DNA of 64,000 bases from Arion vulgaris (taxonomy: Eukaryota; Mollusca; Gastropoda; Stylommatophora; Arionidae). The stretch spans positions 69,087,440 to 69,151,439 of the forward strand of contig CM036754.1 of assembly GCA_020796225.1 (NCBI GenBank), in the 5' to 3' direction. Of this stretch, positions 31,420 to 42,595 are shown in pieces (position 1 is the stretch's first letter; each line of letters opens with the position of its first letter). The notes beneath the pieces were generated by a model, which saw nothing but the letters and a program-made list of their open reading frames with translations, had not been told where the DNA came from and ran no database searches. The position numbers and the translations under genes are program-made.

Positions 31420-34400
31420 TCCTATAGAACAAGAGAGAAGAAATGAAGAGAGAATAAATAGGGATAGAACAAACAAGAAGGAATGAAGAGAGAATAAATA
31501 AGGATAGAACAAGAGAAGAAATGAAGAGAGAATAAATAAGGATAGAACAAGAGAAGAAATGAAGAGAGAATAAATAAGGATAGAACAAGAGAAGAAATGA
31601 AGAGAGAATAAATAAGGATAGAACAAGAGAAGAAATGAAGAGAGAATAAATAAGGATAGAACAAGAGAAGAAATGAAGAGAGAATAAATAAGGATAGAAC
31701 AAGAGAAGAAATGAAGAGAGAATAAATAAGGATAGAACAAGAGAAGAAATGAAGAGAGAATAAATAAGGATAGAACAAGAGAGAAGAAATGAAGAGAGAA
31801 TAAATAAGGATAGAACAAGAGAAGAAATGAAGAGAGAATAAATAAGGATAGAACAAGAGAGAAGAAATGAAGAGAGAAAAAATAAGGATAGAATAAACAA
31901 GAGAAGAAATAAAGAGAGAATAAATAAGGATAGAACAAGAGAGAAGAAATGAAGAGAGAATAAATAAGGATAGAACAAGAGAAGAAATGAAGAGAGAATA
32001 AATAAGGATCGAACAAGAGAGAAGGAATGAAGAGAGAATAAATAAGGATAGAACAAACAAGAAGAAATGAAGAGAAATAAATAAGGATAGAACAAACAAG
32101 AAGAAATGAAGAGAGAATAAATAAGGATAGAACAAACAAGAGAAGAAATGAAGAGAGAATAAATAAGGATAGAACAAGAGAAGAAATGAAGAGAGAATAA
32201 ATAAGGATAGAACAAGAGAAGAAATGAAGAGAGAATAAATAAGGATAGAACAAACAAGAGAAGAAATAAAGAGAGAATAAATAAGGATAGAACAAACAAG
32301 AGAAGAAATGAAGAGAGAATAAATAAGGATAGAACAAGAGAAGAAATGAAGAGAGAATAAATAAGGATAGAACAAGAGAAGAAATGAAGAGAGAATAAAT
32401 AAGGATAGAACAAACAAGAGAAGAAATGAAGAGAGAATAAATAAGGATAGAACAAACAAGAGAAGAAATGAAGAGAGAATAAATAAGGATAGAACAAACA
32501 AGAGAAGAAATGAAGAGAGAATAAATAAGGATAGAACAAACAAGAGAAGAAATGAAGAGAGAATAAATAAGGATAGAACAAACAAGAGAAGAAATGAAGA
32601 GAGAATAAATAAGGATAGAACAAACAAGAGAAGAAATGAAGAGAGAATAAATAAGGATAGAACAAACAAGAGAAGAAATGAAGAGATAATAAATAAGGAT
32701 AGAACAAACAAGAGAAGAAATGAAGAGAGAATAAATAAGGATAGAACAAACAAGAGAAGAAATGAAGAGAGAATAAATAAGGATAGAACAAACAAGAGAA
32801 GAAATGAAGAGAGAATAAATAAGGATAGAACAAGAGAAGAAATGAAGAGAGAATAAATAAGGATAGAACAAGAGAAGAAATGAAGAGAGAATAAATAAGG
32901 ATAGAACAAACAAGAGAAGAAATAAAGAAAGAATAAATAAGGATAGAACAAACAAGAGAAGAAATGAAGAGAGAATAAATAAGAACAAACAAGAGAAGAA
33001 ATGAAGAGAGAATAAATAAGGATAGAATAAACAAGAGAAGAAATGAAGAGAGAATAAATAAGGATAGAACAAACAAGAGAAGAAATGAAGAGAGAATAAA
33101 TAAGGATAGAACAAGAAGAAATGAAGAGAGAATAAATAAGGATAGAACAAACAAGAGAAGAAATAAAGAGAGAATAAATAAGGATAGAACAAACAAGAGA
33201 AGAAATGAAGAGAGAATAAATAAGGATAAAACAAGAAAGAATAAATGAAGAGAGAATAAATAAGGATAGAACAAACAAGAGAAGAAATGAAGAGAGAATA
33301 AATAAGGATAGAACAAACAAGAGAAGAAATGAAGAGAGAATAAATAAGGATAGAACAAGAGAAGAAATGAAGAGAGAATAAATAAGGATAGAACAAACAA
33401 GAAGAAATGAAGAGAGAATAAATAAGGATAGAACAAGAGAAAAGAAATGAAGAGAGAATAAATAAGGATAGAATAAACAAGAAGAAATGAAGAGAGAAGA
33501 AATAAGGATAGAACAAGAGAAGAAATGAAGAGAGAATAAATAAGGATAGAACAAGAGAGAAGAAATGAAGAGAGAATAAATAAGGATAGAACAAACAAGA
33601 GAAGAAATGAAGAGAGAATAAATAAGGATAGAACAAACAAGAGAAGAAATGAAGAGACAATAAATAAGGATAGAACAAACAAGAGAAGAAATGAAGAGAG
33701 AATAAATAAGGATAGAACAAACAAGAGAAGAAATGAAAAGAGAATAAATAAGGATAGAACAAGAGAAGAAATGAAGAGAGAATAAATAAGGATAGAACAA
33801 GAGAAGAAATGAAAAGAGAATAAATAAGGATAGAACAAGAGAGAAGAAATGAAGAGAGAATAAATAAGGATAGAACAAGAGAGAAGAAATGAAGAGAGAA
33901 TAAATAAGGATAGAACAAACAAGAGAAGAAATGAAGAGAGAATAAATAAGGATAGAACAAAGGAAGAAATGAAGAGAGAATAAATAAGGATAGAACAAGA
34001 GAAGAAATGAAGAGAGAATAAATAAGGATAGAACAAACAAGAGAAGAAATGAAGAGAGAATAAATAAGGATAGAACAAGAGAAGAAATGAAGAGAGAATA
34101 AATAAAGATAGAACAAGAGAAGAAATGAAGAGAGAATAAATAAGGATAGAACAAGAGAGAAGAAATGAAGAGAGAATAAATAAGGATAGAACAAACAAGA
34201 AGAAATGAAGAGAGAATAAATAAGGATATAACAAACAAGAGAAGAAATGAAGAGAGAATAAATAAGGATTGAACAAACAAGAGAAAAAATGAAGAGAGAA
34301 TAAATAAGGATAGAACAAGAGAAGAAGAAATGAAGAGAGAATAAATAAGGATATAACAAAAAAGAGAAGAAATGAAGAGAGAATAAATAAGGATTGAACA

Positions 34401-35222
34401 AACAAGAGAAGGAATGAAGAGAGAATAAATAAGGATAGAACAAGTGAAGAAATGAAGAGAGAATAAATAAGGATTGAACAAACAAGAGAAGAAATGAAGA
34501 GAGAATAAATAAGGATAGATCAAACAAGAGAAGAAATGAAGAGAGAATAAATAAGGATAGAACAAGAGAAGAAATGAAGAGAGAATAAATAAGGATAGAA
34601 CAAGAGAAGAAATGAAGAGATAATAAATAAGGATAGATTAAACAAGAGAAGAAATGAAGAGAGAATAAATAAGGATAGAACAAGAGAGAAGAAATGAAGA
34701 GAGAATAAATAAGGATAGAACAAACAAGAGAAGAAATGAAGAGAGAATAAATAAGGATAGAACAAGAGAGAAGAAATGAAGAGAGAATAAATAAGGATAG
34801 AACAAACAAGAAGAAATGAAAAGAGAATAAATAAGGATAGAACAAACAAGAAGAAATGAAGAGAGAATAAATAAGGATAGAACAAACAAGAAGAAATGAA
34901 GAGAAAATAAATAAGGATTGAACAAACAAGAGAAGAAATGAAGAGACAATAAATAAGGATAGAACAAACAAGAAGAAATGAAGAGAGAATAAATAAGGAT
35001 AGATCAAACAAGAAGAAATGAAGAGAGAATAAATAAGGATAGAACAAACAAGAAGAAATGAAGAGAGAATAAATAAGGATAGAACAAACAAGAAGAAATG
35101 AAGAGAGAATAAATAAGGATAGATCAAACAAGAAGAAATGAAGAGAGAATAAATAAGGATAGAACAAACAAGAAGAAATGAAGAGAGAATAAATAAGGAT
35201 TGAACAAACAAGAAGAAATGAA
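31420..35222 (+). repeat. 38/40/42-bp satellite array, about 95 units
   Basis: The common core is GAAATGAAGAGAGAATAAAT followed by AAGGATAGAACAA. Units then differ by optional ACAA and AG steps, giving 38, 40 or 42 bp. The minus strand contains no stop triplet in the unit, so all three minus frames stay open for kilobases, one for 1339 codons (YSLFISS, LFYPYLFSLHFF, LSLFILSSFL). The hydrophobic peptides result from A/G-rich repeats read in antisense. No gene is called. Confidence 0.97.
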
Positions 35223-35424
35223 AGATTTGATAGGAAGTATATAAATAAGAAAAGCGTGAAATAATTAAAAGAAAAAAAAAACACACGGAAGAATGAAAAT
35301 GACATAAACAGATAAGAATAGATGAACTATTTGATATGATACATGAGAGATTAGAAGGGAAATGTTCAACTAAGATAATGTCTTGAAACCATCACATCTC
35401 TTCACAGAATTCTTCCTTCCCCAG

Positions 35425-35471
35425 ACATATCCGTGAGCTCTATCCAGCACGGGTACGAGCAAGAGAAGCAG
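35425..35471 (+). other. Candidate 47-nt exon
   Basis: A pyrimidine-rich acceptor (TTCTTCCTTCCCCAG, ending 35424) is followed by 47 nt ending AGAGAAGCAG and the donor-like GTAAATA (35472-35478). Two frames are open (HIRELYPARVRAREA or ISVSSIQHGYEQEKQ). It lies in a short repeat-free gap after the large array. Unproven. Confidence 0.25.
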
Positions 35472-35785
35472 GTAAATAAATAGAAAACAAGCTAATTTTT
35501 TTTAAGAGAATATCGGATTGATTGGAACTGCCACACACTTCAGACTTGTATGTCGAGTGTTTCCTCTCTTGAGTAGAAAATTAGACGTTACGTGAACGAG
35601 GATGGTCAACCTTGGAAGCCTGGAAGTGGTATTTACAATTTAAAAACACTTTTTTCAGCGTAATGAATAATAGTTAAAGTTGTCATTTGTGCATTGATTA
35701 ATATGTCAATAACAATTCAAGTAGTACACACACACACACACGACGCATGAACGTACACACGTACTCCCACACATATACATATAAG

Positions 35786-35950
35786 CAGTGGCGGCCCGTG
35801 GTCATTTTTCTTGATGGGGACAGACACAAATTTTCGGAAAAATCATGAGTTTTGAAGTGTTTACTATTATTTGTTTATTCGGGGAAGTTATTCCCTCTTT
35901 CGATTACTGGTAGGGCCGGGCCACAGGCCCTTAATGACGAGCCGCCTCTG
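35786..35950. mobile_element. 165-bp hAT-type MITE with 8-bp target duplication
   Basis: The left end is CAGTGGCGGCCCGTGGTCAT. The right end, reverse-complemented, is CAGAGGCGGCTCGTCATT. Both match the CAGxGGCGG ends of hAT elements. Perfect 8-bp duplications CATATAAG lie at 35778-35785 and 35951-35958, the exact TSD length of that superfamily. No transposase is inside, so it is non-autonomous. Confidence 0.92.
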
Positions 35951-36057
35951 CATATAAGTAATACAGATACTCACACTGCTTTTCCCGATGTACCATAACG
36001 CTCGAAAATTGGTTCTCTGCCTTATTTCTTGCATGTATACTTCTTACTTTATACATA

Positions 36058-36061
36058 AGAT

Positions 36062-36131
<70 letters not shown>

Positions 36132-36172
36132 AAGAGAGAGAGAGAAGAAAGAGAGAAAGAGAGAGAGAAGTG
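36058..36172. repeat. (GA)n microsatellite
   Basis: GA/GAAA repeats over about 115 bp. Open frames here are low-complexity artefacts. Confidence 0.97.
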
Positions 36173-36214
36173 TGATATACAAACTTTGACAAACATGCAC
36201 AAAGAAATACGTAC

Positions 36215-36440
36215 AGGGTTGTTATGTTATGCGATAGACGTCATGGCACATTGGACATTCCAATTCGTGCTCTGTCCTCCGCTGCAGTAGCCATCCCAAA
36301 GTCCATTTGCTCATCGTACCCATGAGAAGTTGATTACTATATCTTCTCTCTCTACCACGAAGACGACACTGTCTGGCATGTCCAAACTTAACGTTTAATT
36401 CTCGAACTCGTTCCAGTGTCTGAGACTCGCTCATCTCACA
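36215..36440 (-). pseudogene. LINE L-RH second-subtype C-terminal tail
   Basis: Minus strand: QTLERVRELNVKFGHARQCR, then RRYSNQLLMGTMSKWTLGWL and LQRRTEHELECPMCHDVYRI. It parallels GVARQEHYAASQRRIVNQ...LRRRSEH at 28040-28530 and the TEHLWVCPxCNDV tail of the first subtype. The open frame covers 70 codons. RNase H proper is missing. Confidence 0.65.
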
Positions 36441-36554
36441 TAAAAGAAATAAAGATACACGGATGTACTTAGTAGCATGTATTGCAAAATGTCATTTAGT
36501 GAAAGCAAATGTTAGAACAAATATAGAACTAAATATTCTGCGCCATATATATAT

Positions 36555-37475
36555 ATGTATATATAGTGTGAGTGTGTGTATAGTTGTGTGTGTAGTTGCT
36601 GCGCAGTCTGTGTGTAGTTGTGTGTATTGTTAGTGTGTAAGTGTGTTGTAGTTGTGTGTAATCGTGTGTAATTGTGTTTGTAGTTGTGTGTGTATTGTTG
36701 TGTAGTTGTGTGTGTAGTTGTGTGTGTAGTTGTATGTATAGTTGTGTGTGTAGTTGCGTTTATAGTTGTGTGTAGTTGTGTGTATAGTTGTGTGTAGTTG
36801 TGTGTATAGTTGTGTGTGTAGTTGTGTGTATAGTTGTGTGTGTGTAGTTGTGTGTATAATGTGTGTGTAGTTGTGTGTAGTTGTGTGTATAGTTGTGTGT
36901 ATAGTTGTGTGTATAATGTGTGTATAATTGTGTGTAGGTGTGTGTATAGTTGTGTGTATAGTTGTGTGTATAGTTGTGTGTATAGTTATGTGAGTAGTTG
37001 TGTGTCTAGTTGTGTGTATAGTTCTGTGTGTTGTTGTGTGTATAGTTGTGTGTCTAGTTGTGTGTGTAGTTGTGTTTATAGTTGTGTGTGTAGTTGTGTG
37101 TAGTTGTGTGTATAGTTGTGTGTGTAATTGTGTGTGTAATTGTGTGTAGTTGTGTGTAGTTGTGTGTGTAGTTGTGTGTATAGTTGTGTGTAGTTGTGTG
37201 TATAGTTGTGTGTGTAGTTGCGTTTATAGTTGTGTGTATAATTGTCTGTCTAGTTGTGTGTGTAGTTGTGTGTATAGTTGGTGTATAATGTGTGTGTAGT
37301 TGAGTGTATAGTTGTGGTATAGTTGTGTGTGTAGTTGTGTGTATAGTTGTGTGTAGTCGTGTGTATAGTTGTGTGTGTAGTTGTGTGTATAGCTGTGTGT
37401 GTAGTTGTATGTTTAGTGTGTGTAGTTGTGTGTCTAGTTGTGTGTCTAGTTTTGTGTGTGTAGTTGTGCAGATAG
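36555..37475 (+). repeat. TGTGTAGTTGTGTGTATAGT minisatellite
   Basis: About 900 bp of roughly 10-bp half-units GTTGTGTGTA/TAGTTGTGTG with GTGTA or TATA variants. Open frames on either strand (CVYSCVYS or HTTIHTTT peptides) are artefacts. Confidence 0.96.
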
Positions 37476-37619
37476 TGGTAGCTGTGAGATGAACTGTAAT
37501 AAATGATTGCAAGTTATCTCTTCTGAAAAACAAATAAATTATCTTTACTATCAAATATAAAGCGGCATATATGACAAGCGTCAATGTTGCGTGAAATTTA
37601 TTTTTATCATAAATTGGAA

Positions 37620-37805
37620 GATCCAAAGCGCAGGTTAGGGTAGGAGTGGATGTCGTCTATCCTGGTTTTTAACCTTTAAGAGCTTACTTGGAGAACTTGT
37701 CATGGACTTGAGGGTGTGCACTGCAATGAGAGAGTGAACAGTCCAGCTTCAATATCACTGAATCTTGTTGTGTTGAAGATTAATGGGGGCGTGAGAGTTC
37801 GTTAA
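37620..37805 (+). pseudogene. LINE L-RH fragment, highly decayed
   Basis: AGGAGTGGATGTCGTCTATC equals the EWMSSI codons of the copy at 11641-12300. After that come ELTW, a CHGLEGVHCNERVN segment (decayed PGHxGVxGNERAD) and SISLNLVVLK. Several stops. Confidence 0.65.
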
Positions 37806-38089
37806 ATAAACAAAAATGTGATATTATTGAAAATTTGTTTATTTTATTTCTTGTGGCGAGATACTTTTCACTGAAGAATTTGCATAGTTCTCTTGTTTAT
37901 ATATCTTAGTTAGAAATCTGCACGTTGGCGGGACGTCAATTTGTCCTTCACAAGAAAAAACATGAGAACATCAAACTCTGAATATATGAAATTTGGACAG
38001 CTTTTTCCTGCATATTTTTTAGGTTAATATCAAAAAGCCTCAATTTCAATTATGTCCATTCTTTTTTTGTATAACCGAGTTTTGAGATA

Positions 38090-38365
38090 ATCTTCTTCGT
38101 CTTCTTCTTACGTTCCATATCGACCACTTGTTAAACCACTCTTTGTGATGTGTATGTGATCTGAGCCTAAGAGCGAGTGTGCGTTATGCCAGTTATGCGC
38201 CTACAAGTAGGCCAGCACATCCGATTTCTGCGACTTTAAAAAAAATTATTATGGTAGCTTCCCTAGGCCCCTACCTCGGTTGCATCTTACGGTTTGCCTT
38301 GTAGGTCGCAGTGTTACTACTTTATGCTTCCCTTGAGGGTCCCGGCACCACACGGGCGAATGAGT
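38090..38365 (-). mobile_element. SINE-5B copy
   Basis: Minus-strand full-length type B with a GAAGAAGAC-like tail at 38090-38110. It contains GCGCCTACAAGTAGGCCAGC and CACATCCGATTTCTG in plus notation, and a head at 38340-38362 (CCCGGCACCACACGGGCGA). Confidence 0.9.
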
Positions 38366-38384
38366 TAAATAGGTTGACTATAAC

Positions 38385-38600
38385 ATGTGAACTGTTACAA
38401 TCTGAAGACATATTCACAAATGTGAACTGTTACAATCTGAAGACATATTTACAAATGTGAACTGATACAATCTGAAGACATATTCACAAATGTAAACTGT
38501 TACATTCTAAAGACATATTCACAAATGTGAACTGTTACACTCTGAAGACATATTCACAAATGTGAACTGTTATATTCTGAAGACATATTCATAAATGTGA
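38385..38600 (+). repeat. 35-bp tandem repeat, six units
   Basis: The unit is ACAAATGTGAACTGTTACAA plus TCTGAAGACATATTC. Six nearly identical copies. Confidence 0.97.
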
Positions 38601-38945
38601 ACGACATCATTCTAATGAGAATCATAAGCTGTCTTTGTACACTGACTTAACTCACATTAATATATATATAGCATGTTTATGGTTTCCTTAACATTTCTAT
38701 ATAAAAACCATATCTCCTGAGAATTCAATGAATCTTTATGTTCATTTAAACATTATTCCAGATTTGTTTCATTATGATATAATCATCATTAAATATTATT
38801 AGATTAATGTCATCTATGTTTTCATTGAGAACAAAGCGTTGCAGTAAATACGAGTCTTGGTTTGGATTGCTGGTTTTTTGTTTTCCTTGGTCATGTTGTT
38901 TCTGTATCAGTCGATCTATTCATCTTGTTTCGTTGTTTTCATGGT
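38601..38945. other. Unassigned sequence
   Basis: AT-rich. No gene recognised. Confidence 0.4.
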
Positions 38946-39215
38946 CGCCTGTGTGGTGTCGGGCTCGCAAAGGGAGCAAAGAATTGTACCACTGCGACCT
39001 ACAAGGCATGTTGTAAGAGGCGACTGATGAATGAACTTAGGAAAGGTATCCTCGTAAATAAAAAGCGTCGCAGAAATCGGGTGTGCTGACCAACTTGTAG
39101 ACGCATAAGTGGCTCAACGTACAATTGCTCTTAGGCTCAGATCACATAAAAATCACACCGAGTGGTTAACAAGTGGTCGATATGGAGCGTTGGAAGAAGA
39201 AGAAGAAGAAGAAGT
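38946..39215 (+). mobile_element. SINE-5B copy
   Basis: CCTGTGTGGTGTCGGGCTCG, AAAGAATTGTACCACTGCGA, GTTGTAAGAGGCGACTGATG, TCGGGTGTGCTGACC and GTGGTCGATATGGAGCGTT, with a tail of six GAA triplets (39196-39213). Confidence 0.9.
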
Positions 39216-39349
39216 GGAGACACGCAATGGGGAAACATGCATAGAAAACAAAAGTATTGTAGTTATACAAAGTGCAATAACAATATACAATATCAATGTT
39301 TCGACTAAATGTTGTTGTTTGATATATGTTCTGTTGTAGTAAACAAAGT

Positions 39350-39665
39350 CTTCTTCAACAGAACATCAGGAAAGAAGGCGAGAGGAAGACCACGAAAAAG
39401 ATAGTTAGATGACATAGCAGAATCCTGTCAAAGAGCAAAAATAACAATCACACAAGCCACCAGAACAACTCAAGACAAAAACAGACATCCACGACACTGG
39501 GCAACAACCCGGTAGCAGTGTGACGACACTAGGCAACAACCCGGTAGTAGTGTGACAACACTAGGCAACAACCCGGTAGCAGTGTGACGACACTGGGCAA
39601 CAACCCGGTAGCAGTTGACAACACTAGGCAACAACCCGGTAGCAGTGTGCGTCAAAGAAGAAGAA
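39350..39665 (+). pseudogene. LINE L-a 3' end with tandemly repeated 3' UTR
   Basis: The coding end (KARGRPRKR, stop, LDDIAESCQRAKI, then TQATRTTQDKNRHPRHWATT) matches the L-a terminus. The last segment, about 31 bp with CACTGGGCAACAACCCGGTA and GCAGTGTGA, is repeated five times (39492-39650) before a GAAGAAG tail. In other copies (46142-46614, 6945-7105) this segment occurs once. Confidence 0.8.
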
Positions 39666-40340
39666 GAAAGAAGAGGACATATTTTTAGGTTTTGATTTTT
39701 GATTCCAGTTCATCTTCTCGTTTTATGTTGAAATGATTGTTTCTGTTTTTATCCTACAAGAACTGATTAACTAAAAGTATAGCAATGGATGGCATGGTTC
39801 CTGATTGACAAGGTAGGGGACGACGTACCAAGACGATGATTCCAATAGGACAATAAAGAAACATTTCACATGACGTTGGAGGTGGCGTGAGAACTGCTAA
39901 AGACTGATAGCTTTTCTTTAAAGTAGGCTATAATGAGAGCGATGTTCTATAAAGATGTCCCGATCTTCACCCCAACAAACGCAGCAGCGTCCAGCGCGCC
40001 AGTTCGATGTTGATTAGTCAATCTTTTTGCATATTTGATATGTCATTTTCGGAATACACCAAAATCGACACCCTCTTTCTCAATTTGATCAACGACTGGG
40101 ATTCACAACCCTGAAACTTCTTTATTTTATCTACTACACTGTAGCTAATGTATGATGATTCCCATGAATTTCATGATACACTTTATAAGGTACTGTGCAA
40201 TTCAGATTATCTTTCTGTATCGTTTTTGTGTGCAAACCTGCTGTTCCCATTAACATCTTATCTCATGTAGGTAAGTGTATTTTCTCAACAAATTTTAGAC
40301 ATATTCAGTAGCTAATATATATATATATCTATCTCTCACT
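39666..40340. other. Unassigned sequence
   Basis: No gene or known repeat recognised. Confidence 0.4.
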
Positions 40341-40344
40341 CACT

Positions 40345-40690
40345 CTAGACTGTGACGCCCCTGACGCTTAGGGCAGCAACACATGTATACTATTTTTCTC
40401 TACCAATGACCGTATTTTGTATTATGTTCCAGCTGTGATTCATTTCTTTCACTTCTTCTGCTATTCTTCTCTAAGTCGTTTCTGGTCTTCCAAGTTTCTT
40501 TTACCACCTGGTGTCCACTTCAGTGCAGTTTTCATGACAGTTAGTTTTCATGTGTATTACACGGCCGATCCATCTCCAGCTTCTCTTTTAAATGATGGTG
40601 CTCATATTCTCTTGTTGACACTGTGCAAGTAGTTCCTCGTTAGGGATAGTATTTGACCAGAATACGCGTAGTTAACATGGAGTTAGTCTC
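40345..40690 (-). pseudogene. LINE RT C-terminal fragment
   Basis: Minus strand: RVFWSNTIPNEELLAQCQQE, a stop, SWRWIGRVIHMKTN, then in a shifted frame LGRPETT, and EHNT near the end. This is the RIxWxxTIxNxxLLxRxxQ...RRWRWIGHVxR...RGRPKxTWRR pattern. The closest relative in the window is 54660-54930. Confidence 0.75.
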
Positions 40691-41110
40691 CAAGCGTGGC
40701 ACACATGTCCGACCCGTAACTAACCTACTTGTCTCATTAAGTTTTAGATAAATCCTGCAGGTAACGTACTTTTATCTGTAAGAAAGAAATTCTTTGTACT
40801 GCGTGAGATTTCCTCGTCAACATTCTGAAACCAACTGTAAGGAACGCAAGGTGTTAGTTCTATAAACGCACCAGAAAAAACTCAACTTAATTTATGGTAT
40901 TTTCACAAAAAAACTTGCTGGCAATCTATGGAGAGTATTATGTATAGTGTTTTCCTAATTAGCTTTCTGTTATTCGACGTATCTAGTGCATGGTGGGGAT
41001 TTTCAGCACATTCTGTGTACTCGTTTTAAAGGATACAAGTGCTTTTCAGTAAATTAAAATAACAAACACCCTTGTTTAGAGAATTGAAGTGTTTTTTAAT
41101 CACCTTATTT
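40691..41110. other. Unassigned sequence
   Basis: No gene recognised. Confidence 0.4.
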
Positions 41111-41117
41111 GAGTTAT

Positions 41118-41322
41118 ATCGCCCGTCTGCCCAGCGTGTTCGTAGCGCGTTGGACTACGGGTGACTATCCCTCTGTGTGTGTGGGTTCAATTCCGTGGGC
41201 TGGCAGAAAAGCCACAGATTCCCCAGATTTACGGTATTCGTGGCACCGAACCGAAAGGTTACGATGTCCATGGCACCGAGCCGAAGAGCTGAAAAGCTCA
41301 AGTGCTTCTGGATCGGAAAAAA
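41118..41322 (+). mobile_element. SINE-2 copy
   Basis: Box A-like TAGCGCGTTGG (41143-41153) and box B-like GGTTCAATTCC (41184-41194) are 41 bp apart, followed by the SINE-2 body and GTGCTTCTGGATCGGAAAAA. Flanks TGAGTTATAT and TGAGTTCTAT suggest an imperfect TSD. Confidence 0.92.
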
Positions 41323-41632
41323 TGTGAGTTCTATATGGAGAATTCAATTGTTTTATAATTATTTAAATATAACTTTATATAAAGAAAACAAATCTTTTTC
41401 TGTCAATTTCATAGAATTCAAAACAGAGAACACACGTTTGTTCTTCATATCACACTCTTAGAATTCTGTATAAAAGTTCTACAATTTTTCTCCAATTAAT
41501 TTTCTATAACTCTATATATATATAGAGAGAGAGAATTCACATTTTTGTCTTCTCAACTTTCCACCTCTAAATTATATCAACCAATTCAAGCAATGCTTTT
41601 CCATAATTAACTAACTTATTATTAGAAGAAGA

Positions 41633-41878
41633 CAGCCGCGGTAGCGTAGTTGTTAGTGAACTCACTTCTCAAGGCTGGTGGAATTTTTCCCGACCGCGAC
41701 GGCTCTCAGATCGACCCAGCCTCAACTGGGTACCAGACATGCTCTGTGAAAGTAAAGGCGGCCGGCGTGATGCTGACCACAACACACATCGTGTGCCGAC
41801 GGTCACTGAAAAATACAGGCCTAACACTGTATTGACCTATATACCACGAGGTATGAAAGGGTTCCTTTACTTTTATTA
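41633..41878 (+). mobile_element. SINE-6 copy with tRNA-like head
   Basis: CCGCGGTAGCGTAGTTGTTA carries a box A-like TAGCGTAGTTG. The body includes GGCCGGCGTGATGCTGACCA, CATCGTGTGCCGACGGTCAC and TACCACGAGGTATGAAAGGG. The 3' half is shared with 48850-48972. Confidence 0.7.
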
Positions 41879-42040
41879 GAAGAAGAAGACCATCATGGGA
41901 GGAGGCATCCCAGCAAAGAGGAGAAGAGGAAGACCACGGAGAAGAGGAATTCAGGATGTAACTGATGGATTGAGCATGACGGTTGCAGAAATGGGACATC
42001 TGGTCTATGAGAGAGAGAAATTCTGAAGTTAAGGTGGGAC
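41879..42040 (+). pseudogene. LINE RT C-terminal tail
   Basis: GKRRRGRPRRRGIQDVTDGL, then SMTVAEMGHLVYEREKF and a frameshifted KLRWDSSAHDKLFD. This is the RGRPxxRWxDxV...A.DRxxFR end of RTE-like LINEs. Confidence 0.75.
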
Positions 42041-42099
42041 AGCTCTGCTCATGACAAGCTATTTGATGATGATCAACATTAATTACTTCATTCTTACTA

Positions 42100-42414
42100 T
42101 TGTTGGTTTATTTGTATCATGTTTATAAGATATCATTATCCTTTACATCAGATATGAGCGTAATTATCTACCTCCTGTACCTCTTTCTTTCACTTGACAT
42201 CTTCTCCCACAACCCCTCTCCCCAGGACGCATATAAATCGACCACTAACTATAACCTTACGCAATATCACAAGACACCGTTTGAATTGGCAAAAAGGTGT
42301 GCAAAAGCTCACCAGGTCAATTATTTTTGGCATTGTACTTGTGAACCTCCCCCAGAAGACTCCACTGCCGCCGTCAAATCTTATGATCATATCTGCCTCT
42401 GCGTAATGATCTAG
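42100..42414 (+). CDS. Coding-like open frame with strong splice acceptor, possible terminal exon
   Basis: A long pyrimidine tract (CTTCTCCCACAACCCCTCTC, then CCCAG ending 42225) precedes DAYKSTTNYNLTQYHKTPFE, LAKRCAKAHQVNYFWHCTCE, PPPEDSTAAVKSYDHICLC and VMI with a TAG stop (42412-42414). The likely exon is 42226-42414. Four Cys and varied composition look protein-like. The open frame upstream of 42226 would then be intron. Family not recognised. Confidence 0.35.
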   Translation: MLVYLYHVYKISLSFTSDMSVIIYLLYLFLSLDIFSHNPSPQDAYKSTTNYNLTQYHKTPFELAKRCAKAHQVNYFWHCTCEPPPEDSTAAVKSYDHICLCVMI

Positions 42415-42454
42415 GGTCAAAACGGTCGTATAGTTTCGAAACGTTTTATCTTCG

Positions 42455-42595
42455 TTCTTTTTTTTCCGATCCAGAAGCACTTGAAAAATCCACTCGAAAT
42501 AATTTGCAACCAAATTGTCCGCAGCGTGATTCGAACTCAGAACGTCGGAGTTAATAGACCGAGTCACTATTCCTTAAGCCACAGACGCCACCCAA
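42455..42595 (-). mobile_element. Chimeric SINE: SINE-3 head with SINE-2 tail
   Basis: Minus strand: GGCGTCTGTGGCTTAAGGAA, AGTTCGAATCACGCTGCGGA and TTGGTTGCAAATTATTTCG are the SINE-3 head (compare 43463-43580). After GTGGATTTTT the sequence switches to CAAGTGCTTCTGGATCGG and an A-run, the SINE-2 3' end. Other SINE-3 copies continue with their own body here. Confidence 0.85.

Noticed and set aside
31267..35286. 1339-codon minus-strand open frame as a giant hydrophobic protein gene
   Set aside because: It coincides with a 38-42 bp tandem array whose units lack stops on that strand in all frames. Overlapping frames give equally long peptides, and there is no start, signal or conserved domain.
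36834..37626. Cys/Val- or Thr/His-rich repeat proteins on either strand
   Set aside because: Both frames are readings of the TGTGTAGTTG minisatellite.
41118..41322. Open frames shared by SINE-2 copies (RLPSVFVARWTTG-type) as a protein family
   Set aside because: They are conceptual translations of a tRNA-derived SINE with TSDs. Frames differ between copies and carry indels.
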